This document shows positions 42,950 through 50,708 of a stretch of 64,000 nucleotides of DNA, one piece after another. The stretch spans positions 1 through 64,000 of the forward strand of contig CAIWXQ010000041.1 of NCBI GenBank assembly GCA_903916675.1, in the 5' to 3' direction. Numbering within the stretch: position 1 is the first letter of the stretch; each line of letters opens with the position of its first letter. Both the position numbers and the translations under genes were made by a program. This DNA comes from an uncultured bacterium (GTDB taxonomy: Bacteria; Verrucomicrobiota; Kiritimatiellia; RFP12; CAIWXQ01). The notes beneath the pieces are model-generated. The model ran no database searches. It saw nothing but the letters and a program-made list of their open reading frames with translations, and had not been told where the DNA came from.

Positions 42950-45043
42950 TTACATCAGGAACAGCATTTCGGCGTACGAGGGGAGCGGCCACAGGTTGGC
43001 TGGCACCATGTTCTCGAGACCGTCCGCCGCCGTGCGCAGCGCGAGCATGGCTGCGAGCGTGGCGTCGGAATCGTGCGCATGCAAAGCCTTTTCCAGGGTG
43101 GCGGCCGCGTCGCTCGCCGCTTCGGCCAGGGAGGCAGCCTCCTTGACAGCGGCGGGGATGCCGGCTGTCGCACCCTTGGGCAGGGCGGCTTGCGCAGTGC
43201 CAAGTTCCGCCAGGTAGCGGTAGGCAGCCGGCAGGACCATCGTGCGGGCCATGCGCAGTGCGCAGAACCCCTCGAGCGTAACGGTCTGGTGGTATGCGTG
43301 CAGGTAGACTTCGTAGCGCGACTTGGTCTCGCGGGCGCTGAACACACCGTACTTCTCGAAGAGCGCGACGGTCTTCCTGTCCTGCAGGACTGCCAGGGCA
43401 TCCGGCGTCTTGACGAGGTTCGGCAGGCCGCGCTTGGCCGCCTCGGCCTTCCACTCGTCGGTGTAGTTGTCGCCGTCGAAGAGGATGCGCTTGTGCTTGC
43501 GGATGATCCCCTGCAGCACGCCCTGCAGCACGGTGTTCATGTCTTTCTTGCCGGCGGCCATCTTGGCCTCGATCTCGGTGCAGAGCTCGTCGATGGCCCA
43601 AGCCGTAATGGTGTTGAGGACCACGTTGGCGCCGGCGCAGCTCTGGCTGGAGCCGACGGCGCGGAACTCGAACTTGTTGCCCGTGAAGGCCATGGGTGAG
43701 GTGCGGTTGCGATCCGTGGCGTCGCGCGGCAGCTTGGGCAGCGTGGATGCGCCGATCTCGATCAGTCCGGCGGCCTTGGAACTCTTGGCACCGCCCTTCT
43801 CGACCTGCTGGATGATGTCCGTGAGCTGCTCGCCCAGGAAGATCGAGATGATGGCGGGCGGAGCCTCGTTGGCGCCGAGGCGGTGGTCGTTACCGGCCGT
43901 GGCCACGGCGGCACGCAGGAGCGCGGCATGGGTGTCGACGGCTTTCATGACCACGCAGAGCATGGTCAGGAACTTGGCATTATCGTGCGGAGTGTTGCCG
44001 GGCGAGAGCCAGTTCTTGCCGTCACTGCCGGCGACGGACCAGTTGTTGTGCTTGCCCGAGCCGTTGACGCCCGCGAAGGGCTTCTCGTGCAGCAGGCAGA
44101 CCAGGCCGTAGCGCTCGGCGACTTCCTGCAGGACGTGCATGGTGACCACGTTGTGGTCCACGGCGAGGTTCTGTTCCTCGAAGATCGGGGCGATCTCGAA
44201 CTGCGCCGGACTTACCTCGTTGTGCTGCGTGCGGGCCGGCACGCCGAGCTTCCAGAGCTCGAGGTTCACCTCGTCCATGAACGCCATGATGCGGGGCTTG
44301 ATGTGCCCGAAATAGTGGTCTTCCATCTGCTGGTGGCGGGCCGGACGGCTGCCGAAGAGCGTGCGGCCGGTCTGCAGCAGGTCGAGGCGCTTCTCGTAGA
44401 ACTTGCGGTCGATCAGAAAATACTCCTGCTCGGGGCCGAGCGTGGCAAAGGGGCGGGTGGTCGCCTTGATGCCGAACAGCTTGCCCAGACGCGTGATCTG
44501 CTTGGCCAGCGCATGCTGCGAGCGGATCAGGCCGGTCTTTTTGTCCAGCGCGTCACCGTGCCAGCCGCAGAAGACTGTCGGGATGCAGAGCACCGTGCCG
44601 CCCTTTGGATTTTCACGCACGAACGCGGGGCTGGTGGGGTCCCAGGCCGTGTAGCCGCGGGCCTCAAAGGTGGCGCGCAGGCCGCCGGACGGGAAGCTGG
44701 AGGCGTCCGGTTCGCCCTGGATCAATTCCTTGCCAGAGAAGGTTGCCACAGCTCCGCCTTCGCGGTCTGGCATGAGGAACGCTTCGTGTTTCTCGGCGGT
44801 GACGCCGGTCAGCGGTTGGAACAGGTGGGTGAAGTGCGTGGCGCCCTTCTCCAGTGACCAGGTCTTCATCGCCTCCGCAACCTCGTCCGCGATCGAATGG
44901 TCCAGCGCCTCTCCCTTTACGATGGTCGAGACCAGTTTCTGGTACGCGTTTTCGGAGAGGTAATTGCGCATCGTCTTCAGGCTGAAGACGTTTTCGCCGA
45001 ATCGATCGAGCTTGGATGTGCCGCAGGTGCAGGTTTTGCTCAT
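42950..45043 (-). CDS. glnN: type III glutamine synthetase
   Basis: A 697-aa GSIII, length typical of the large family found in Bacteroidetes, PVC bacteria and cyanobacteria. Recognisable parts: KGEALDHSIADEVA, ATFEARGYTAWDPTSPAF, LGPEQEYFLIDRKFYEKR, NEVSPAQFEIAPIFE, and HEKPFAGVNGSGKHNNWS for glutamate/ATP binding. It condenses glutamate and ammonia. The start at 45043 (MSKTCTCGTSK) has AAGGAAG upstream; the longer frame to 45112 lacks support. A terminator follows, and a sigma-54-like site precedes it by 75 nt. PII and AmtB genes are nearby. Confidence 0.95.
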   Translation of the reverse strand: MSKTCTCGTSKLDRFGENVFSLKTMRNYLSENAYQKLVSTIVKGEALDHSIADEVAEAMKTWSLEKGATHFTHLFQPLTGVTAEKHEAFLMPDREGGAVATFSGKELIQGEPDASSFPSGGLRATFEARGYTAWDPTSPAFVRENPKGGTVLCIPTVFCGWHGDALDKKTGLIRSQHALAKQITRLGKLFGIKATTRPFATLGPEQEYFLIDRKFYEKRLDLLQTGRTLFGSRPARHQQMEDHYFGHIKPRIMAFMDEVNLELWKLGVPARTQHNEVSPAQFEIAPIFEEQNLAVDHNVVTMHVLQEVAERYGLVCLLHEKPFAGVNGSGKHNNWSVAGSDGKNWLSPGNTPHDNAKFLTMLCVVMKAVDTHAALLRAAVATAGNDHRLGANEAPPAIISIFLGEQLTDIIQQVEKGGAKSSKAAGLIEIGASTLPKLPRDATDRNRTSPMAFTGNKFEFRAVGSSQSCAGANVVLNTITAWAIDELCTEIEAKMAAGKKDMNTVLQGVLQGIIRKHKRILFDGDNYTDEWKAEAAKRGLPNLVKTPDALAVLQDRKTVALFEKYGVFSARETKSRYEVYLHAYHQTVTLEGFCALRMARTMVLPAAYRYLAELGTAQAALPKGATAGIPAAVKEAASLAEAASDAAATLEKALHAHDSDATLAAMLALRTAADGLENMVPANLWPLPSYAEMLFLM

Positions 45044-45117
45044 TGCTTTGCTTCCTTTATTTCCGACATGGGTAAAACAAGCTGTTCTCAATACAAAATA
45101 AACCGATGCCAAAGCAT

Positions 45118-45134
45118 AGCAGCATTTATGCCAA
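45118..45134 (-). promoter_or_regulatory. sigma-54-like promoter candidate upstream of glnN
   Basis: On the minus strand TTGGCATAAATGCTGCT has the GG and GC dinucleotides 10 bp apart and matches 11 of 14 defined positions of the -24/-12 consensus. Weaker than the amtB site. Confidence 0.45.
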
Positions 45135-45313
45135 GGTGCGATAGCAACATGTTATGGGCAAAACACGGAGGTGCTGGAAGCTTGCGAGCACATTTGTGTT
45201 GTTTGCAGCATTGTTGCGGCACAAAAATGTATTCTGTCTTCCTTGTGCGTCGCCACCGAATCGCCGTTGTTTCTGTGTCTGAATATCGGCAACCGCTGGG
45301 GTAGTTTTCGGCT

Positions 45314-45332
45314 GTATTCGATATCTGAATAC
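45314..45332. repeat. GTATTC/GAATAC hairpin in the glnN-tRNA gap
   Basis: GTATTC and GAATAC enclose GATATCT. This is the only structure I see in 45135-45438, which otherwise carries no gene. Confidence 0.35.
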
Positions 45333-45438
45333 TTGCTCATTCGCGCGTCAGGCAGTCCTGCCAGGCCAATTCCAGGCTTTTGGTTTTCCGGGACAGCCGA
45401 TACTATGGCGTCGCCAATGGCAGGTGTCCGGTCACCTT

Positions 45439-45528
45439 GCCCGAGTGGCGAAATGGCAGACGCATCGGACTTAAAATCCGTAGCCGGGTTACTCCGGCGT
45501 GTGGGTTCGACTCCCACCTCGGGCACCA
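45439..45528 (+). tRNA. tRNA-Leu (TAA)
   Basis: Class II tRNA of 90 nt including encoded CCA. Acceptor GCCCGAG pairs with CTCGGGC. The anticodon loop CTTAAAA gives TAA. A long variable arm (about 45482-45496) and T-loop GGTTCGACTCC follow. Confidence 0.95.
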
Positions 45529-45632
45529 GAAATAGCCTAAACATTTGGAGTCATCGCCATTGTACAGCTCGGCGTTCGATATTCTGTGGTCGTCGTCCAT
45601 ACGCCAATACGCCCACACAGTCCACGCTGGCC

Positions 45633-45974
45633 TCACCCGATGGCAGCATTTCCCTGCTCGTCGGTGCGGATGCGCTGCACATGGTCGAGATCCAGGACAA
45701 AAATCTTGCCGTCGCCGATCCGGCCGGTCTGCGCGCCCTGCATGATGGCATCGATCGCCGGCTGCACAAATTCTTCGTTGACCGCAATCTCCAGCTTGAT
45801 CTTCTTCAGCAGGCTGCCGGCCTCCTTGTGGCTGCGGTAGATCTCGGCGACTCCCTTCTGGCGTCCGCGTCCAAGCACCTGCGACACGGTTACGAGATGA
45901 ATCTCCTTCTCGGTCAGGCGGTCCATGACCTGGTCGAGACGATCAGGCTGGATGATGGCGATGATGTACTTCAT
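45633..45974 (-). CDS. nitrogen regulatory PII protein lacking the uridylylation tyrosine
   Basis: A 113-aa PII signal protein. The B-loop TGRIGDGKIFV and core GRGRQKG are conserved. In the T-loop Tyr46 is kept, but position 51, uridylylated in E. coli GlnB, is Glu, and the loop reads YRSHKEAGSLL. Control must therefore be by ATP/ADP and 2-oxoglutarate binding or another modification. It lies 107 bp downstream of amtB, so it most likely regulates AmtB as a GlnK. Confidence 0.92.
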   Translation of the reverse strand: MKYIIAIIQPDRLDQVMDRLTEKEIHLVTVSQVLGRGRQKGVAEIYRSHKEAGSLLKKIKLEIAVNEEFVQPAIDAIMQGAQTGRIGDGKIFVLDLDHVQRIRTDEQGNAAIG

Positions 45975-46081
45975 GGGGACTCCCGGTCAATGTGAGAGAG
46001 GGCAGGGCTCAGGAGAACACGGTTTGCCCGTCGTTGACCCGCAGTCCTTCCGAATCCGAACCCTCCCCAAAACTCTACCCA

Positions 46082-47446
46082 CTAATCGATAACAGTGTAC
46101 CCGGACTCGCGGTGCTGCGTCAGATCCAACCCCAGGTTTTCCTCGTCGGTCGTCACGCGCAGGCCGACGATATGATCCACCAGTTGGAAGAGGAGCCACG
46201 ACGCAACGAATGCAAAGACAGCCACCAGCGCGGACGCCTTGATCTGCACCAGGAACTGCGCGGCATGCCCATAAAAGAGGCCGTTGACGCCAGCGCCGGG
46301 ATTGGCCGCCTGCGTGGCCCACAGACCCACGGCCACTGACCCCCAGATGCCTCCCACGCCATGCACGCCAAAGGCGTCGAGCGAGTCGTCGTAGTTCAGC
46401 TTGGCCTTGAGCGCCGTGACCGAGAGCCAGCAGACCACGCCAGCTCCGATGCCGATCCAGATCGCGCCGGAGATCTCAACGTACCCGGACGCCGGCGTCA
46501 CAGCCGCCAGCCCCGCCACCGCGCCGGTGATCATCCCCAGCGTGGTGGGCTTGCCGAATTTCAGCCAGTCCAGCAGGCACCACACGAGCCCGGCCACGGC
46601 CCCTGCGGCATGTGTGTTCATAAACGCGGTCACAGCCAGCACGTTTGCGCCCAGCGAACTGCCGGCGTTGAAGCCATACCAGCCGAACCAGAGCAACGCC
46701 GCGCCCAGCACCGCCACCGGCAGGTTGTGCGGAGGCGAGATCTGGTGCGGAAAACCGCGGCGTTTTCCCATGACCAGCACAGCAGCAAGCGCCGCCATGC
46801 CGGCATTGATGTGCACCACGATGCCGCCCGCAAAGTCCACCGCGCCCATTCCCCCCTGCGTGCCGAGAAAGCCGCCCACGCCCCAGACCCAGTGCGCCAC
46901 AGGCGCGTACACTAGCAGCGACCAGAGCAGGCTGAACAGGCAGAAGGCCGAGAACCTCATCCGCTCGGCAAATGCGCCGCAGATCAGGGCCGGCGTGATC
47001 ACGGCAAACATCATCTGGTAGATGGCAAACAAACGGTGCGGAATGTGCGGCGCATACGGCCCTGGCGCCATGCCCACGCCCGCGAGGCCCATCCAGTCCA
47101 GATTGCCGATCACGCCGCCAATGTCAGGGCCGAAGGCCAGGCTGTAGCCGCAGAAAATCCACTGCAGGCTCACCAGGCAGAGGATCATGAAACACTGCAT
47201 CACGATCGAAAGAATGTTCTTTTTGCGCACCAGGCCGCCATAGAAGAACGCCAGGCCCGGCGTCATCAGCATCACCAGTGCGGAAGCCACCAGCATCCAG
47301 GCGATGTCACCGGAATCAAGCGCCGACGCGGGTGGACTTGTCACAGGTGCCGTAGTTTCTGCCGCGCCGGCCGGCAGCGCCAATCCAGCTGCCACCAGAA
47401 ACCCCGCCAGCAGCCAACCCCTGCCACGCGTCCTTGCGTACATCAT
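46082..47446 (-). CDS. amtB: ammonium transporter AmtB
   Basis: A 454-aa channel with a signal peptide (LLAGFLVAAGLALPAGA) and 11 membrane helices. The twin pore histidines are in GGIVVHINAGMAAL and AFGVHGVGGIWG. GGAG six bases before ATG 47446 chooses the first of two tandem ATGs. The short polar C-terminal tail suits PII binding. Followed by the PII gene on the same strand; a strong sigma-54-like promoter precedes it. Confidence 0.95.
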   Translation of the reverse strand: MMYARTRGRGWLLAGFLVAAGLALPAGAAETTAPVTSPPASALDSGDIAWMLVASALVMLMTPGLAFFYGGLVRKKNILSIVMQCFMILCLVSLQWIFCGYSLAFGPDIGGVIGNLDWMGLAGVGMAPGPYAPHIPHRLFAIYQMMFAVITPALICGAFAERMRFSAFCLFSLLWSLLVYAPVAHWVWGVGGFLGTQGGMGAVDFAGGIVVHINAGMAALAAVLVMGKRRGFPHQISPPHNLPVAVLGAALLWFGWYGFNAGSSLGANVLAVTAFMNTHAAGAVAGLVWCLLDWLKFGKPTTLGMITGAVAGLAAVTPASGYVEISGAIWIGIGAGVVCWLSVTALKAKLNYDDSLDAFGVHGVGGIWGSVAVGLWATQAANPGAGVNGLFYGHAAQFLVQIKASALVAVFAFVASWLLFQLVDHIVGLRVTTDEENLGLDLTQHRESGYTVID

Positions 47447-47520
47447 ATTTTTCTCCAGGCAATTACAATACTGTCTACCCAACTAAGCGAAAACGTCTGC
47501 GTACAGGTTTGGTATTATAC

Positions 47521-47536
47521 GCAGTTGCCGTGCCAG
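47521..47536 (-). promoter_or_regulatory. sigma-54 (RpoN) promoter of amtB-PII
   Basis: On the minus strand CTGGCACGGCAACTGC matches the -24 element YTGGCACGR fully and keeps the -12 TGC at the exact spacing. It lies 75 bp before the amtB start. Nitrogen-regulated expression via an NtrC-type activator is inferred. Confidence 0.75.
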
Positions 47537-47708
47537 ACTCGTCGTGCTTCGGCGCACTCCGACTTTAGAAGCCGGATAATCTGCATATATATGTGGAATT
47601 TGCGCTGTTATTAATTGCATGTGGGCAACCACCCCTTTGCTTTGCGTGGCAAGCCGGACATTCGCGCGCGACAAAATTGTAGTGCGGCCCGCTGTCCGAA
47701 ACAAATAA

Positions 47709-47840
47709 TCGGTTGTCGGGGAAGCAACTTTCTCCGAACCGTCCGCGGACGCCTCGGCGACCGGAACGTTTGTCCTGTCTAACGCGACAGCCACGCTCGT
47801 CATTACCAACGGTCGCATCATCTCGCTGACGCAACCCTGA
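47709..47840 (+). pseudogene. remnant of a secreted-protein C-terminus
   Basis: The frame just upstream of 47843 encodes a beta-strand-rich, coding-like sequence (TGTFVLSNATATLVITNG) ending in TGA two bases before the next ATG. It has no start codon and a TAA at 47706 blocks it upstream. It is probably a decayed fragment of an exported protein. The rest of the gap 47447-47708 holds only the amtB promoter. Confidence 0.3.
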
Positions 47841-47842
47841 TT

Positions 47843-48694
47843 ATGAAACTGATTGTCAGTCTGCTTGTTGCTGTGGCAGCCGCTGTCCACGCCGCCAATG
47901 TCAACACCATTGACGCTGGTGGTCAGCGCGCGACGAGCGCCAGTTACGTCAATGACGGCAGCGTTGGCAACATCAGCGGTATCTCCGGGACCGGGGCGCA
48001 AGTCGCCCGCCACGGGTATCCCGGCCAGCTCACCGAAGTGGTCAGTCTGACCGTAACCAGCACGCCGTCTTCCGTCAGCGAATGCAGCACCAGCCAGATC
48101 ACCGGCACGGTAACGATGGATGACGCGACAATCACTGAACTGGCAGGCAGCGACATCGCGTGGGGCGCAGTCACGTACCCGGTTCTGTCGCTCGACAGCA
48201 ACGGCGTGCTGACAGCAGCCTATGTCTATGGGGTCGCCACCGGTATGGTCAATGGTGTCTGTCTTGGCATGGCCGGCAGCACGAGCGTGCAAGTCATCGG
48301 CCCCTATGCCAGTTCCAGTATTCCCGGCGCGTGGTTCCTGCAATACTTCGGCGCTCCGCCCAATCCGCTTGCAGCCCCGACCGCCGATGCCACTGGCACC
48401 GGGCAGAATAATTTATTCAAGTACGTAACCGGTTTAAACCCGACGAATGCCGTATCGCGATTTGTGTTGAAGATCGCCAGCGTGCCGGGCCAGCCCGGAC
48501 AGCAGCGGTTGATCTTCAGTCCACGCCTGTCGGACCGGACATACACGGTGGAATACGTGACCAATCTGGTGAACGGCGCATTCGCAAACCTGACGCTCAC
48601 CAGCACGAGCGACAATGGCCTTGAGCGCACGGTCACCGATCTAAACGGAACGGCCTCGGCAAAGTTCTATCGCATGAAGATCGCGTATCCGTAG
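47843..48694 (+). CDS. exported protein with verrucomicrobial-type C-terminal module
   Basis: A 283-aa protein with a signal peptide (MKLIVSLLVAVAAAVHA). The middle (about 65-150) looks like a bacterial Ig-like domain. Then comes GTGQNNLFKYVTGLNP, a motif seen before the C-terminal beta-sandwich of many exported verrucomicrobial and kiritimatiellote proteins. Function unknown; extracellular or surface adhesion is a guess. Confidence 0.7.
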   Translation: MKLIVSLLVAVAAAVHAANVNTIDAGGQRATSASYVNDGSVGNISGISGTGAQVARHGYPGQLTEVVSLTVTSTPSSVSECSTSQITGTVTMDDATITELAGSDIAWGAVTYPVLSLDSNGVLTAAYVYGVATGMVNGVCLGMAGSTSVQVIGPYASSSIPGAWFLQYFGAPPNPLAAPTADATGTGQNNLFKYVTGLNPTNAVSRFVLKIASVPGQPGQQRLIFSPRLSDRTYTVEYVTNLVNGAFANLTLTSTSDNGLERTVTDLNGTASAKFYRMKIAYP

Positions 48695-48744
48695 CACCAA
48701 CCGCACTATAGATAGTTGTAAAAGTAGGTAACTGTCGCCGACTA

Positions 48745-48867
48745 CCGCATCGGGGTCGGCATCGGAATCGGGGTCGACAACTTGTGCGGAATCCGCGGAT
48801 CTGGCGGCGCGAACAACCGCTTTTCGATACCGATACCGACAGCGACCCCGACTTCGACGAGATGCGG
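48745..48867. repeat. hexamer-based inverted repeat
   Basis: CCGCATCGGGGTCGG-type hexamer steps (ATCGGG, GTCGGC) from 48745 are mirrored by ACCGATACCGACAGCGAC steps ending GATGCGG (48861-48867). The arms can fold into a long imperfect hairpin. Non-coding by appearance. Confidence 0.5.
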
Positions 48868-48918
48868 ACAGTGTCGGAAGACAAGAAAACCGCGTGACTC
48901 ATTTTTGCAAGGTTCATT

Positions 48919-49094
48919 AGGGGCACTCCCTAAGCATCCCCTCTGTGTCCTTACGCGGCTGTGGACACAGAGAGCACAGAGTTGGACAAAGCACACAGAG
49001 TGGTGTTGTGGAGTATGAGCCGAAATGTCACGCACCGTGTAACATCCAGAAACCGCACCAGGGAGCGCATCCCCAAGCAGCCCCCTCTGTGTGC
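48919..49094. repeat. CTCTGTG-type repeats upstream of serS
   Basis: An imperfect direct repeat pairs 48919-48950 with 49060-49094 (AGGG..GC..CCC.AAGCA then CCCCTCTGTGTS). Within it CTCTGTGTCC (48941-48950) and GGACACAGAG (48963-48972) form a 10-bp hairpin stem. More CTCTGTG copies lie at 49085-49125. Confidence 0.55.
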
Positions 49095-49217
49095 TCAGAT
49101 ATTCTCTGTGGCCTCTGTGTCCTTGGCGTGTCAGTTCCACCCCGCAGGTTGCAAGCCGGCCCCCGGATGGGTTAGCATGCCATTTCAGAACCGTGGCCCT
49201 TGAGAACGGACCCTGCC

Positions 49218-50492
49218 ATGCTCGACATCAAACGCATCCGCGAAAAGACCGACGAAGTACGCGAGGGGCTGCGCCGCCGCGGCGCCGACCTGGCGCTGCT
49301 CGACGCGGTCCTCGAACTCGACCGCCAGCGCCGCGCGCTCCTGGGCTCGGCCGAGGAGATGAAGAACCGCCGCAACGCCACCTCCAAGGAGATCGGCGCA
49401 GCGCGCAAGCGCGGCGAGGATACTGCCGCGATCCAGGCCGAGATCCGCACGCTGGGCGACCGCATCACCGCGCTCGACGAGCAGATCCGCGGCGTGGAGG
49501 CTGAGCTGCACAAGGCTGTGCTGTGCATCCCGAATGTGCCCTGCGCCACGATCCCGACCGGCTCCGACGCCTCGGCCAACCGCGTGGCGCGCGTCGAGGG
49601 GCAGTCGCGCGAGTTCGCCTTCCAGCCCAAGGACCATGTGGCCCTCGCCGAGAAGCTGGGGATCCTCGACCTGCCGCGCGCCGCGCGCATGAGCGGCTCC
49701 GGGTTTCCGCTGCTGGTCGGCGCTGGCGCCAAACTGCAGCGCGCGCTGATCCAGTACATGCTCGACCTGCACACCACTTGCCACGGCTACACCGAGCTGC
49801 TCCCGCCGTTCGTGGTCAACTCCGACGCCATGTGCGGCACCGGCCAGCTCCCCAAGATGGCGGAGGACATGTATCACTGCGAGAAGGACGATCTCTGGCT
49901 GATCCCCACGGCCGAGGTTCCGGTGACGAACTACTTTCGCGAGGAGATCATCGACCGTCCGCTCCCCATTTTTCTCACGGCCTACACGCCGTGCTTCCGG
50001 CGCGAGGCAGGCTCCGCCGGTAAGGAGACGCGCGGCATCCTGCGCGTGCACCAGTTCGACAAGGTCGAGATGGTGAAGTTTGTCGCGCCCGAGACCTCCT
50101 ACGCTGAGTTGGAGAAGCTCGTGGGGAACGCTGAAGACGTGCTCCAAGGACTGGGGCTGCACTACCGCATTCTTGAACTCTGCTCCGGCGACATCAGCTT
50201 TGCGGCAGCCAAGTGCTACGACATCGAGCTCTGGGCGCCGGGGCAGCAGGGGTGGCTGGAGGTCTCCTCCTGCAGCAATTTCGAGGATTTCCAGGCACGC
50301 CGCGCCAACATCCGCTACCGCGATGCGGAGGGGAAGACGCGCTTCGTCCACACGCTCAACGGCTCCGGCGTGGCTCTGCCGCGCCTGATGATCGCCCTGC
50401 TCGAGAACTACCAGCAGGCGGACGGCAGCGTCATCCTGCCGCCGGCCCTCGCGCCGTACATGGGTGGAATCGACCGGCTCGTGCCGAAGTAA
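49218..50492 (+). CDS. serS: seryl-tRNA synthetase
   Basis: A 424-aa class II aminoacyl-tRNA synthetase. N-terminal antiparallel coiled-coil arm (about 25-105) binds the long variable arm of tRNA-Ser. Motif 2 is FRREAGSAGKETRG with RVHQFDKVE, and motif 3 ALPRLMIALLENYQ. The start at 49218 (MLDIKRIRE) matches the family; a TTG at 49200 is less likely. Confidence 0.96.
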   Translation: MLDIKRIREKTDEVREGLRRRGADLALLDAVLELDRQRRALLGSAEEMKNRRNATSKEIGAARKRGEDTAAIQAEIRTLGDRITALDEQIRGVEAELHKAVLCIPNVPCATIPTGSDASANRVARVEGQSREFAFQPKDHVALAEKLGILDLPRAARMSGSGFPLLVGAGAKLQRALIQYMLDLHTTCHGYTELLPPFVVNSDAMCGTGQLPKMAEDMYHCEKDDLWLIPTAEVPVTNYFREEIIDRPLPIFLTAYTPCFRREAGSAGKETRGILRVHQFDKVEMVKFVAPETSYAELEKLVGNAEDVLQGLGLHYRILELCSGDISFAAAKCYDIELWAPGQQGWLEVSSCSNFEDFQARRANIRYRDAEGKTRFVHTLNGSGVALPRLMIALLENYQQADGSVILPPALAPYMGGIDRLVPK

Positions 50493-50708
50493 GGGTCGGG
50501 CCGCATAGGCCCCTGTCGCGTGCAATTGCTGCCGCCCGTGCAAACCCCGGATCTCGCCGCTCTGACAGCGCCTGTTCCGCCACTTTGCCGCATTTTTCTC
50601 CGGCTGCGAGCGGCATTTTCAGCCCTGCTGCGGGCTCCTGCGGCCGATCATCCCTGTGTGGTCGGCACAGTGAAGGGGCGTCACGTCTGGACAAGACGGC
50701 CAACCGGA

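Noticed and set aside
48745-49125. CRISPR-like array
   Set aside because: Repeats are irregular in length and spacing, with no uniform spacers and no cas genes.
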